From Jiangella alkaliphila (lineage in GTDB: Bacteria; Actinomycetota; Actinomycetes; Jiangellales; Jiangellaceae): 64,000 bases of DNA. The notes beneath the pieces were generated by a model. The model did no database searches, was not told the origin of the DNA, and saw only the letters and a program-made list of their open reading frames with translations. The DNA is taken from contig NZ_LT629791.1 of NCBI RefSeq assembly GCF_900105925.1, positions 2,329,278 through 2,393,277 of the forward strand. The letters are read 5' to 3'. A program made the position numbers and the translations under genes. Positions 15,080-22,999 of this stretch are shown one piece after another (position 1 is the first letter of the stretch; each line of letters opens with the position of its first letter).

Positions 15080-16071
15080 GGGTCGGGTTCCTGTCCACCG
15101 CGCACGTGCACGTCGACGCCTACGTCCACAACGTCCGGGCCGCCGGAGCGGAGGTGGCCGGCGTCACCGACGACGACGCCGAGCGGGGCACCCGGTGGGC
15201 GAGCACGCACGCGGTGCCGTGGTTCGCCTCGGCGGATCGGCTGCTGGACGCGGGGGTGGACGCGGTCGTCGTCGGCTCGGAGACGGTGCACCATCGCCGC
15301 TTGGTCGAACAGGCGGCGGCGGCCGGTGTCGCCGTGCTCTGCGAGAAGCCGCTCGCCACGAACGACGACGACGCGCGTGCCATCGTCGACGCGTGCGCCG
15401 CCGCGGGCGTCCCGCTGATGACGGCGTTCCCGATGCGGTTCAGTCCGCCGCTGCGCGAGTCCGCGGCGCTGCTGGCCGGCGGCGCGCTCGGCCGGGTCTA
15501 CGCGTGCACGGGCACGAACCAGAGCGTGCTGCCGACGAGGCACGGCGCCTGGTTCGCCGACCCCGTGCTGGCCGGCGGCGGCGCGATCATGGATCACGTG
15601 GTGCATCTGGCCGACATCCTGCGCTGGTACCTGGGCCAGGATCCCGTCGAGGTGTACGCGGCCACCAACCGCGTCCTGCACCGCGACACCGTCACCGTCG
15701 AGACCGGCGGGCTGGTCATGCTCGGCTATCCCGACGGCGTGTTCGCGACCATCGACGCGAGCTGGAGTCGTCCGGGGAACTATCCGACGTGGGGCGGGCT
15801 CAGCCTGGAGCTGGTGGGCGAGCACGGCACCGTCGCCGTCGACGCCTTCAGCCAGCACCTCACCGTGCATGGCGGATCACACGGGCAGCTGGACTGGCCG
15901 GCGTGGGGGTCCGATGCCAACCAGGGCATGATCGAGGAGTTCCTCGACGCGGCCCGTCATCGGCGCCGCCCCACCGTCACGGGTGAGGACGGACTGGCGG
16001 CGACGCGGGTCGCGCTGGCGGCGTACCGGTCGGCCGCCGCCGGCGAACCGGTCGCGCTGACCGCGCCGTAA
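15076..16071 (+). CDS. Gfo/Idh/MocA-family oxidoreductase (second)
   Basis: The 331-aa protein begins VRVGFLSTAHVHVDAY. The usual GxGxxG is replaced by a STAHVH-type loop, known in a subgroup of this family. The EKP motif is LCEKPLATND and the catalytic region is GGGAIMDHVVHLADILRWY. The GTG overlaps the stop of the first oxidoreductase (GTGA, 15076-15079). Two divergent paralogues in tandem suggest two successive redox steps on one substrate, for example oxidation and re-reduction at different carbons (inference). It ends 4 bp from a convergent small gene, with no clear terminator between. Confidence 0.88.
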   Translation: MRVGFLSTAHVHVDAYVHNVRAAGAEVAGVTDDDAERGTRWASTHAVPWFASADRLLDAGVDAVVVGSETVHHRRLVEQAAAAGVAVLCEKPLATNDDDARAIVDACAAAGVPLMTAFPMRFSPPLRESAALLAGGALGRVYACTGTNQSVLPTRHGAWFADPVLAGGGAIMDHVVHLADILRWYLGQDPVEVYAATNRVLHRDTVTVETGGLVMLGYPDGVFATIDASWSRPGNYPTWGGLSLELVGEHGTVAVDAFSQHLTVHGGSHGQLDWPAWGSDANQGMIEEFLDAARHRRRPTVTGEDGLAATRVALAAYRSAAAGEPVALTAP

Positions 16072-16075
16072 CGGA

Positions 16076-16405
16076 CTACGCGGTCTGCTGTGCGGCGGTG
16101 GCGCAGCGGGCCCGGCCGTTGATGACCGTGACGCCCGTGGGGTGGGCGCTGCCCGTGGGCTCCGGGGCGGGCGGCGGGTCGATCCACCGGATCTCGGTGA
16201 GGCCGCCGTGACCGTGGATGGCCTCGACGTGCTCGATGTCGTCGTAGACGGCGACCGACTGGACGTCGGAGCAACACCAGGCCAGCGTCGTGCGGCCGGT
16301 GGGGTACTGCGTGCCGTACGCGACGATGCCGGTGCCGGAGACGCCCGTGACGTCGTAGCGGCGGTGCAGGGCGAAGCGGCGCGGAAGTTGAGCGGGCTGG
16401 CTCAC
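16076..16405 (-). CDS. Conserved hypothetical protein, 109 aa
   Basis: The protein is predicted to be a mostly beta-strand domain (YDVTGVSGTGIVAYGTQYP, then TTLAWCCSDVQSVAVYDDIEHVEAIHGHGG) with a double cysteine and a Pro-rich linker, without signal peptide or membrane helix. The GTG at 16405 overlaps the stop of an upstream 40-aa frame (GTGA). The function is unknown. Codon use matches the neighbours. Confidence 0.65.
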   Translation of the reverse strand: MSQPAQLPRRFALHRRYDVTGVSGTGIVAYGTQYPTGRTTLAWCCSDVQSVAVYDDIEHVEAIHGHGGLTEIRWIDPPPAPEPTGSAHPTGVTVINGRARCATAAQQTA

Positions 16406-16524
16406 GTGACTCGTTCCCCGTTCCGTTGATCAGGCGTGGCGGCCGGGACCTGGCTGGTCCGACCGGCCGCCACGCCGGCCTGTGGTGCGCGGTCGACGGC
16501 CGTTCGGCGCACCCCGATCGCCAT
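16402..16524 (-). CDS. Possible small protein, 40 aa, coupled to the 109-aa gene
   Basis: The ATG at 16524 has GGAGGG six bases upstream, and the stop overlaps the next start in a GTGA, the same coupling used by true operons in this window. The product is polar, Ala/Arg-rich and unrecognised. It may be a genuine microprotein or a leader peptide that sets translation of the 109-aa gene. Confidence 0.4.
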   Translation of the reverse strand: MAIGVRRTAVDRAPQAGVAAGRTSQVPAATPDQRNGERVT

Positions 16525-16888
16525 GGCCGTCCCTCCGCACTCTCTAGGAGATGTCACCAGAGTGACACTCCCCACACGATCGTGCAGCGTCACCGCGCCA
16601 CGTGTGACACGTTGAAACATCGGCGGACACAAGACGCGCGGCGAAAAACGACATTCGCGACATCAGTTGCGAATCGGGTTGCGGGTGCGGAGTCGGCGTC
16701 GTGGCGTCCGGGCGCGGCGGTTCACTGATCGAAACCGTGCGTGGTCTGCGGCGATGTGCGGCGGTCGGACTGCGGCCCGATCCGGCCCGCCCGTCTGTCT
16801 ACCGATTCCGCCGCCGCGCCGTCAGCCCGAAGCTCGATCCCGTGACATCCGGCCGTCGACTGTGACGTACCGCCGGGAGGTGGCGGGC
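16525..16888. other. Intergenic region with inverted repeats
   Basis: No convincing gene is seen. It holds TGTCAC-N4-GTGACA at 16552-16567, close upstream of the 40-aa frame, and ATTCGCGA-N6-TTGCGAAT at 16653-16674 (7 of 8 matched). Both could be operator sites; further GTGAC/GTCAC half sites lie at about 16590-16612. Confidence 0.4.
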
Positions 16889-17845
16889 TCAGCGGGCCAG
16901 CAGGGCGGTGACGGCGCTCATGGTGGCGCCGACGTCGCGGACGTTGCCGCGGCCGAGGTGGGGGACGAACGCCGTCTGGCGGCCGCAGGCGGCGTCGATG
17001 ACCTGCTGGTTGCCCAGCGGCCGCGTGCGGGTGCGGATGTCGCCGATCTCGAGCACCCGGGTGGCGCGGGGCGCGAACGCGGACAGGTGCAGCGCCGACC
17101 CGGAGATGCCGGCGAGGACGGGTGCTGCGGCGACCGCCGCGAGCTGCTCGGTGATCGGCAGCTCCTGCGGGTGCAGCACGTGGAAGCCGAGCCGTTCCAT
17201 GAGGGCGTCGAGGAGCTCGTCGCCGTCGCTGCGCCGCCGGTCGTTGGGCAGCCGGGTCCGCGAGACGAACGCCGGCGGGCCGGGCGCGGCGGCGACGGCG
17301 GCCCGTTCCCAGACGGCGACCGCCTCGGCGCTGGTGCGCCGGCCGGGGTGGTAGGGGCGGGCCGGCACGACCAGCTCCTCGACCTCCGTGGGCTGTGCGA
17401 CGACCCGGATCGGGACGTCCCAGCCGCTGCGCCGCACCAGCGCGGTCTGATAGTCCAGCTGGGTGCCGGGGAAGATGAACCGGTGGAACACCAGGCCGTC
17501 GACCTCCTGGCCGATCGGCCATAGGCTGGTCAGCGTCTCGGTGACGAAGTGCCCGAACCGGCCCATCCAGTGCCCGCCGTAGAGCCAGCGGCCGTCGAGG
17601 CGGTCGGCGGGCGGCTCGGCGCAGTGCGCCGGGTCATCGGGGACGACGTGGTCGCCGTCGTAGCCGCCGGCGCGCAGCGACTCCGGCACGAGTCGTCCGT
17701 CCTCATAGACGGCGCCGCGCGAGTGACGCTTCGGGCCGCCGTCGAGACGGACGCTGCTCCAGCCGCTCAGCAGCGCGTCGCGGACGATCCGCAGGCCGGC
17801 CGGCGGCGGGGGAGCGTCGGGCGGCATCGCATAGTCCCACTGCAT
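16889..17845 (-). CDS. Glycosyltransferase family 61 protein (DUF563)
   Basis: The 318-aa protein matches the GT61/DUF563 pattern: an N-terminal GGHWMGRFGHFVTETL segment (the GNxxHFxxE-like region), a middle strand-rich part (VVAQPTEVEELVVP) and the C-terminal APVLAGISGSALHLSAFAP segment (G..GA.L.N..F) that binds the sugar nucleotide. Related proteins add xylose, arabinose or other sugars to polysaccharides. ATG 17845 is preferred; TACTCT lies 6 nt before it, suggesting a leaderless start, and an in-frame ATG at 17830 is an alternative. It follows the tyrosine phosphatase by 41 bp, which fits a cell-surface polysaccharide context. Confidence 0.75.
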   Translation of the reverse strand: MQWDYAMPPDAPPPPAGLRIVRDALLSGWSSVRLDGGPKRHSRGAVYEDGRLVPESLRAGGYDGDHVVPDDPAHCAEPPADRLDGRWLYGGHWMGRFGHFVTETLTSLWPIGQEVDGLVFHRFIFPGTQLDYQTALVRRSGWDVPIRVVAQPTEVEELVVPARPYHPGRRTSAEAVAVWERAAVAAAPGPPAFVSRTRLPNDRRRSDGDELLDALMERLGFHVLHPQELPITEQLAAVAAAPVLAGISGSALHLSAFAPRATRVLEIGDIRTRTRPLGNQQVIDAACGRQTAFVPHLGRGNVRDVGATMSAVTALLAR

Positions 17846-17886
17846 TGGGGCAGAGTAGCTGGTGAAAATGTACGGCAAAAGGTATT

Positions 17887-18438
17887 TCAGGTGACATTTG
17901 GGATGAGCCGCCGCACCAGGTCGTCGAGCTCCTCGACCACCTCGCGCCACACGGAGGCACGCTGGCCGTAGGGGTCGACGATGTCGTCCTCGGCGCTCTC
18001 ACCGGCGACGTCGTCGCGCGTGCGGCCCTCGCCGACGTGCTCGAGCCAGTCCGCGAAGCGCTGGTGCCGGCCGCGGACGGCGGACTTCTCCACCCGGCGG
18101 ACGAAGTCCTTGAGCGTGAACGTCTTCGCCCAGGCGTCCGGGTGCTCGTCGACGACGGAGCGGACGTGCTCGCGCTCCATGCAGAGCACCAGGGCCGCCT
18201 TGCCGACGGAGGCGGCGGAGACGGGGAGGCTGCGGTGTCCGCCCAGTTCCAGCCCGCGCTCGCGCATGACCGTGATGCCGACCGGCGGCACCGATCCGTG
18301 CGCGCCGACCAGTGCGCCGGACCGGCCTACCAGCGGCGACCCGGCCCGCGGCGCGTAGGCGTCGAGCATGGCGGCGGCGATGGGCGAACGGCAGCGGCCG
18401 GCGGTGCAGACGAAGAGAACGTCGATGCTGACCCCCAC
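17887..18438 (-). CDS. Low-molecular-weight protein tyrosine phosphatase
   Basis: The 183-aa protein has the P-loop CTAGRCRSP (C11, R17; CX5R-S) at the N-terminus and the general-acid Asp in DIVDPYG (D155). It is slightly longer than the usual 150-160 aa because of extra residues around 105-145. These cytosolic enzymes dephosphorylate tyrosine kinases or sugar-building enzymes in capsule and exopolysaccharide systems. The GTG at 18438 is the likely start. The GT61 gene downstream supports a polysaccharide role; no BY-kinase is seen nearby. Confidence 0.88.
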   Translation of the reverse strand: MGVSIDVLFVCTAGRCRSPIAAAMLDAYAPRAGSPLVGRSGALVGAHGSVPPVGITVMRERGLELGGHRSLPVSAASVGKAALVLCMEREHVRSVVDEHPDAWAKTFTLKDFVRRVEKSAVRGRHQRFADWLEHVGEGRTRDDVAGESAEDDIVDPYGQRASVWREVVEELDDLVRRLIPNVT

Positions 18439-18635
18439 CCGATGCCCGGTCCGACCACGACGTACTGAATCCTACGGCGGCCGAATGCCGCGGTTTGCAC
18501 CCCGGGTCCCGTTGGTGAAACCTGTCATGATCGTTCTCTCATGTGACTCTCATCACCTTGTGTCCGACTAGTGCGGTACGGTCCGCGCGTCGGCGGCAGG
18601 GCACTGCCGCGGCATGGCCAACGAAAGGATCGACC

Positions 18636-19976
18636 GTGCGCAAGATCATCTGCGCCGCGGCCGGCGCGGTGGCCCTCGCAGTCGGGGGGCTAGCACCGGC
18701 GGCATTTGCTGAAGAAGTTCCAGGTGAGGGCTTCATCTTCGCGGAGAGCCCATGGGAGACGCTCGACACCGGGCCTTGGCCTGGCTGGGAACCTGGGCTG
18801 GAAGACCCGTCCGAGCTCTCGACGTTCACCGGCCCGAGGAGCGTCGAGCTCACCTGGGCCGAGGGCAACCCCGAATCGGACCTCGGCACGTCGGCCGAGA
18901 CCACCGACCTGGGCGTCGCGGTCAATGCGACCGACGAGATCGTCGTCGGCTACGAGCTGATCGACGGCGCGAGTCCCGCCGCCACCGCGGTCCGGGTGTT
19001 CGCCCAGGTGGACGACGAGCCGATCGTGTTCGCGGCCGCGCCGGTCGGCGACGACTCCGGCACGCTGGTCCTCGAGCTCCCCACGACCGGGACCGTCGGC
19101 CACGTGGGCCTCGTCTACGACACCAGCAACGGCGGCGTCGAAGGCACCGTCCGGTTCAGCGACCTCTCGGTCGCCGGCGAGTCCGTCCTGTTCGTCCCGC
19201 CGGCAGACCCGACGCTCAAGCAGCCGACCTGCACCGAGTCCGGCTCGATCACCATTCCGGAGGGGGCCGGCTACGCGTACGAGGTCGACGGCATGCCGGT
19301 CGACGCCGGTGGCTACGCGAGGGCCCCGGGCGACTACGTGGTGACGGCGAAGTTCACCGGCCTCGTCGCCTACACGTGGACGCTGACCCTCACCGCGCCG
19401 ACCGGCTGCCAGGGTGACGACGACGGCGCCGAAGACGGCACCGACGACGGTACGGATGACGGCGCCGAAGACGGTGGCTCGGACGATGGCGCCGAAGACG
19501 GTGGCTCGGACGATGGCGCCGAAGACGGTGGCGCCGAGGCCGGCACCGACGACGGCGGCACCGAAGACGGCGGCGCGGAAGCCGGGGCCGATGACGGCAG
19601 CGGCGACGACGACGGCTCGCCGAGCCCGACCCCGTCCGCCGACGACTGCGACGCCTACGTGGACTCGGCCGCCTGGTGCGACCCCGCGCACGGTGACTAC
19701 GACTGCTCGGAGATCGACGACGCGCACACGCCGGTCCAGCTCGTCGACGCCGGCACCGACCCGTTCCTGCTCGACAGCGACGACGACGGCGTCGGCTGCG
19801 AGGGACCTGACGACGACGGCACCGGGGACGACGACGGCACCGGCGACGACGACGGCAACCTCCCCGACACCGGCTCCGGCGCCGGGAGCACGCTGCTCTG
19901 GGCCGGCATCGCGCTGCTGGTGCTCGGCGGGGCCGCGGCCCTCGTCGCCCGTCACCGGACCCGTCCGGCCGGCTGA
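18636..19976 (+). CDS. Cell-wall-anchored surface protein with Excalibur domain and LPDTG signal
   Basis: The 446-aa protein has a signal peptide (1-25, ending AAFA), a beta-rich N-terminal region (about 30-250), an acidic Asp/Gly/Glu repeat (about 265-335), an Excalibur-type calcium-binding domain (about 337-390, with DCDAY, YDCSE and DSDDDGVGCE), then LPDTG (409-413), a hydrophobic helix and a basic tail. That tail is a sortase sorting signal, so the protein should be covalently fixed to peptidoglycan. Excalibur motifs are thought to bind calcium extracellularly. The GTG at 18636 follows GAAAGGA. It stands alone between the divergent phosphatase and a terminator. Confidence 0.85.
   Translation: MRKIICAAAGAVALAVGGLAPAAFAEEVPGEGFIFAESPWETLDTGPWPGWEPGLEDPSELSTFTGPRSVELTWAEGNPESDLGTSAETTDLGVAVNATDEIVVGYELIDGASPAATAVRVFAQVDDEPIVFAAAPVGDDSGTLVLELPTTGTVGHVGLVYDTSNGGVEGTVRFSDLSVAGESVLFVPPADPTLKQPTCTESGSITIPEGAGYAYEVDGMPVDAGGYARAPGDYVVTAKFTGLVAYTWTLTLTAPTGCQGDDDGAEDGTDDGTDDGAEDGGSDDGAEDGGSDDGAEDGGAEAGTDDGGTEDGGAEAGADDGSGDDDGSPSPTPSADDCDAYVDSAAWCDPAHGDYDCSEIDDAHTPVQLVDAGTDPFLLDSDDDGVGCEGPDDDGTGDDDGTGDDDGNLPDTGSGAGSTLLWAGIALLVLGGAAALVARHRTRPAG
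19455..19535 (+). repeat. Three tandem 27-bp coding repeats
   Basis: Three copies of a 27-nt unit (start 19455, 19482, 19509) encode the nonapeptide DDGAEDGGS with small changes. They form the core of the acidic wall-spanning linker of the LPDTG protein and could vary in number by slippage. Confidence 0.85.
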
Positions 19977-19993
19977 CCCGCGGGAGACCCGAA

Positions 19994-20025
19994 TGCGCCC
20001 CCGGTGCCGTCGCACCGGGGGCGCA
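19994..20025. terminator. Bidirectional terminator hairpin
   Basis: A perfect 14-bp stem (TGCGCCCCCGGTGC with GCACCGGGGGCGCA) and a 4-nt loop lie between two convergent genes, 18 bp after the LPDTG gene and 31 bp from the exporter permease stop. Confidence 0.85.
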
Positions 20026-20055
20026 CTCACGAGAGAAGGGGCGTCGGCTAGGTGG

Positions 20056-20886
20056 TCACCGGCTCAGCCGCTGGAACCGGCGGACCGCCAGCGGCACGAA
20101 CACCAGCGTGACGACCAGCGGCCAGACGATCGCGCCGAGCAGCGCGTTCTGCTCGATCCAGCTGTCGCCCACGGCCGCGGGGTTGCCGAACAGCTCGCGC
20201 GCCGCCGTCACCGTCGACGACACCGGGTTCCACGCCGCGATGGCGCCCAGCCAGTCGGGCATCTGCGACGGCGCCACGAACACGCTGGAGATCATCGCGA
20301 ACGGGAACGCGACAGCGAACAGGCTGCCGGCCGCCTCCTCGTTCGGCGTCAGCAGGCCGATCCAGATGCCGATCCAGATCAGCGCGAACCGCAGCCACAG
20401 GAACAGCCCGAACGCGGCCACCGTCGCCCAGAGCCCGCCGTCGGAGCGCCAGCCGATCACCAGCGCCGTCACGGCCAGCACCAGCAGGTCGAGTCCAGCG
20501 CTGACGATGTCGGCGACCCCGCGGCCGGTCACCGGGGCCGACGGCGCCATCGGCATGGAGCGGAACCGGTCGGTGACGCCCTTGGTGGTGTCGAGCACGA
20601 CGGCGTAGGCGGTGTTCATGAACCCCATCGCCATGGTCATGCCGAACATGCCCGGCATGAGGTACTCGCGGTAGTCGCCGCCGCCGGGCACGCTCATCGC
20701 GCTACCGAACACGTACCCGAACAGCAGCACCGAGACGATCGGGAAGCCGAGCTGCCAGGCGATGTTGGCCGGCTGCCTGACCAGGTGGGTCAGCGTGCGC
20801 CGGGCGACCGTCCAGCCGTCGGTCATGGCCCAGTACATCCGCCGCTCGGGGGCGTCCAGGTCGTCGTCGAGGATGGCCGTGCTCAT
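20056..20886 (-). CDS. ABC-2 type exporter permease (DrrB-like)
   Basis: The 276-aa protein has six predicted membrane helices in the ABC2_membrane pattern and an amphipathic N-terminus ([13 protein letters not shown]), followed by [12 protein letters not shown] as in daunorubicin-type permeases. It should form a homodimeric efflux channel with the ATPase encoded just upstream; start and stop overlap in ATGA (20883-20886). The exported compound is unknown; a drug, lipid or secondary metabolite is usual for this family. Confidence 0.88.
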   Translation of the reverse strand: MSTAILDDDLDAPERRMYWAMTDGWTVARRTLTHLVRQPANIAWQLGFPIVSVLLFGYVFGSAMSVPGGGDYREYLMPGMFGMTMAMGFMNTAYAVVLDTTKGVTDRFRSMPMAPSAPVTGRGVADIVSAGLDLLVLAVTALVIGWRSDGGLWATVAAFGLFLWLRFALIWIGIWIGLLTPNEEAAGSLFAVAFPFAMISSVFVAPSQMPDWLGAIAAWNPVSSTVTAARELFGNPAAVGDSWIEQNALLGAIVWPLVVTLVFVPLAVRRFQRLSR

Positions 20887-21875
20887 GCCGGGACCTCCGT
20901 CCGCTGCGTCGTCTCAGTGGTCTCCGGCTCCGCCTTGTGCCCGGTGAGCCGCAGGAACACCTCGTCCAGGGTGGGCCGGCGCAGCCCGATGTCCTCGACG
21001 CCGATGCCCTCGTCCTGCAGCCGCCGGGCCACGTCGGTGAGCGCGGCGACCCGGTGCTCGACCGGCGCGGTGACCTTGCGGTGCTCCGTGTCGACCTCCG
21101 GCTCGCCGGCCGCGACCCGCGCGACCGCCTGCACGGCCACCGGCAGGTCGACCGCCTCCTCCAGGACGACCTCCAGCTGGTCGCCGCCGATGCGCTGCTT
21201 GAGCGCGGCGGGGGTGTCGTCGGCGATCACCTTCCCGTGGTCGATGACGGCGACCCGTGCGGCTAGCTGGTCGGCCTCGTCGAGGTACTGCGTGGTCAGC
21301 AGCACGGTGGTGCCGCCCGACACCAGCGAGCGGACCGCCGTCCACACCTCGTTGCGCCCGCGCGGGTCGAGGCCCGTCGTCGGCTCGTCGAGGAACATCA
21401 CCTTCGGGGCGAGGATCATGCTGGCGGCGAGGTCGAGGCGCCGCCGCATGCCGCCGCTGTACTCCTTGGTGCCCTTGTCGGCGGCGTCGGCGAGGTCGAA
21501 CTGTTCGAGCAGCTCGTCGGCCCGGGCAGCAGCGCGGGCCGAGCCGAGGTGGAACAGCCGGCCGAACATCTGCAGGTTCTGCCGGCCGGTCAGGATCTCG
21601 TCCACCGCCGTGAACTGGCCGGTGAAACCGATGCGCCGGCGAACCTTGCGCGGGTCGCGGACGACGTCGAGACCGGCGACCTCGGCGCGGCCGCCGTCGA
21701 GCCGGACGAGCGTGGCCAGGATGCGCACCGCGGTGGTCTTGCCGGCACCGTTGGGGCCCAGCAGGCCGTAGACCGTGCCCTGCGGGACGGCCAGGTCGAA
21801 ACCGTCGAGGGCGTGTTTCTCGCCGTAGCGCTTCTGTAGTCCTTCGGCTCGGATCGCGTGGCTGGTGGTGCTCAA
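20883..21875 (-). CDS. ABC exporter ATP-binding protein (DrrA-like)
   Basis: The 330-aa protein has Walker [10 protein letters not shown], the signature [12 protein letters not shown], Walker [13 protein letters not shown] and the DrrA-type C-terminal extension (about 225-330). It starts with TTG, preceded by GAAGGGA five bases upstream. It is the first gene of the exporter pair and divergent from a TetR regulator; an inverted repeat lies between the two starts, so repression by that TetR protein with relief by the exported drug is the likely circuit (inference). Confidence 0.9.
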   Translation of the reverse strand: MSTTSHAIRAEGLQKRYGEKHALDGFDLAVPQGTVYGLLGPNGAGKTTAVRILATLVRLDGGRAEVAGLDVVRDPRKVRRRIGFTGQFTAVDEILTGRQNLQMFGRLFHLGSARAAARADELLEQFDLADAADKGTKEYSGGMRRRLDLAASMILAPKVMFLDEPTTGLDPRGRNEVWTAVRSLVSGGTTVLLTTQYLDEADQLAARVAVIDHGKVIADDTPAALKQRIGGDQLEVVLEEAVDLPVAVQAVARVAAGEPEVDTEHRKVTAPVEHRVAALTDVARRLQDEGIGVEDIGLRRPTLDEVFLRLTGHKAEPETTETTQRTEVPA

Positions 21876-21904
21876 GGGAGTCCCTTCCGCTGAACCGGGT
21901 ACGT

Positions 21905-21924
21905 TGTACGCACTTAAGCGTACA
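21905..21924. promoter_or_regulatory. Likely TetR operator between drrA-like and tetR genes
   Basis: Perfect 7-bp arms (TGTACGC / GCGTACA) flank a 6-bp centre that itself is part of CTTAAG. The site is 30 bp from the exporter start and 26 bp from the regulator start, so one dimer could control both genes. Confidence 0.65.
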
Positions 21925-21949
21925 CCCTGCGCAGTTTATTCCGGAGTTA

Positions 21950-22735
21950 GTGTTTGCCCTGATGACAACGGACTACAGCAGCGGTAGCGGCGACGTCTCG
22001 AAGAGCCTCGAGCTCCTGTGGGGGATGCAGCAGCGTCCGACCCGCGGGCCCAAGCCGGGGCTCACGCTCGAGCGCATCGTCGCCGCCGCGATCGAGGTCG
22101 CCGATGCCGACGGCCTGGCCGCACTCTCCATGCGGCGGGTGGCGGCGCACCTCGGCGTGGGCACCATGTCGCTCTACCGCTACGTGCCGGGCAAGGGCGA
22201 ACTGCTCGACCTCATGCTCGACCGCGTCGCCGGCCCGGTCGACCCGGTGGACCCCGACGCCGTCGATGAGCCGGTCGGCTGGCGCGAGGCGCTGGAAGAG
22301 ATGGCCCGCGGCATCTGGCAGATGTGCCTGGACCATCCCTGGTACCCGCTGGTCGACCAGGTGCGGCCGCTGCTCGGTCCGAACAACATCGCCGGTATGG
22401 ATCAGCTCATCCGCCGGCTGCAGCCGACCGGGCTGCCCGACCGCCAGCTGGTGCTGATGGTCTCGGTGGTCGACGGCTTCGTCACGACGGTGGCGCGCTC
22501 GCACGTCAACGCGATGCAGGCCGAGCAGCGCACCGGCATCTCCGAAGAGGAGTTCTGGGAGGCGCAGGAGCCGGTGCTCGTCAAGATGATGGAGACCGGG
22601 CGCTACCCGACGCTCGCCGCGATGGACGAGGACACGTTCACCTTCACCTACGAGGACATCTTCGCGTTCGGCCTGAAGACGATCCTCGACGGCCTGGCGG
22701 TGTACGTCGAGGGGAGCGCGCCGACTACGGGTTGA
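21950..22735 (+). CDS. TetR/AcrR-family repressor with TetR-type C-terminal domain
   Basis: The 261-aa protein has an N-terminal helix-turn-helix (about residues 41-80; ALSMRRVAAHLGVGTMSLYRYV), preceded by an unusual 35-residue extension, and a long helical ligand domain of the TetR_C class. The GTG at 21950 begins 7 nt after TATTCC and may be leaderless; ATG 21962 is an alternative in the same frame. It is divergent from the DrrAB-like exporter and probably represses it. Its 3' end overlaps a convergent small gene by 11 bp. Confidence 0.88.
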   Translation: MFALMTTDYSSGSGDVSKSLELLWGMQQRPTRGPKPGLTLERIVAAAIEVADADGLAALSMRRVAAHLGVGTMSLYRYVPGKGELLDLMLDRVAGPVDPVDPDAVDEPVGWREALEEMARGIWQMCLDHPWYPLVDQVRPLLGPNNIAGMDQLIRRLQPTGLPDRQLVLMVSVVDGFVTTVARSHVNAMQAEQRTGISEEEFWEAQEPVLVKMMETGRYPTLAAMDEDTFTFTYEDIFAFGLKTILDGLAVYVEGSAPTTG

Positions 22736-22925
22736 CCGGCGGCGCGTCGAGCCCGTGGTCGGGGTCGTGCGCCCAGCGCACGCGGTGCGTGCCGAAGCCG
22801 GCGGCGTGCACGCCGTCGTGGCCGTGCGGCCGCCGGCACCGGTACGTCAGTGAGTAGAGATCTCGGCAGGAGTCGGCGTACGAGGTGTACGCGAACTCCA
22901 GGTCGAGCCGTTCGTCGATGCTCAT
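22725..22925 (-). CDS. Small hypothetical protein, 66 aa
   Basis: The protein begins MSIDERLDLEFAYTSYADSC and contains two cysteines and a His-rich stretch (RPHGHDGVHAAGFGTHRV), which could bind a metal. There is no signal or membrane segment. It is convergent with the TetR gene and overlaps its end. No family is recognised; acceptance rests on codon use and on the fit between neighbours. Confidence 0.5.
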   Translation of the reverse strand: MSIDERLDLEFAYTSYADSCRDLYSLTYRCRRPHGHDGVHAAGFGTHRVRWAHDPDHGLDAPPVNP

Positions 22926-22999
22926 GGGGGATCACCACGCCAGAGGGTCGGGGTGTGACGTGCCGCCCCGTTGCGACGGATCCAGTATCACACGAGCAC

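Noticed and set aside
16552-16567. TGTCAC-N4-GTGACA as a BldD binding site
   Set aside because: Spacing between the AC and GT parts is one base shorter than the BldD consensus as I know it, so only a generic inverted repeat is claimed.
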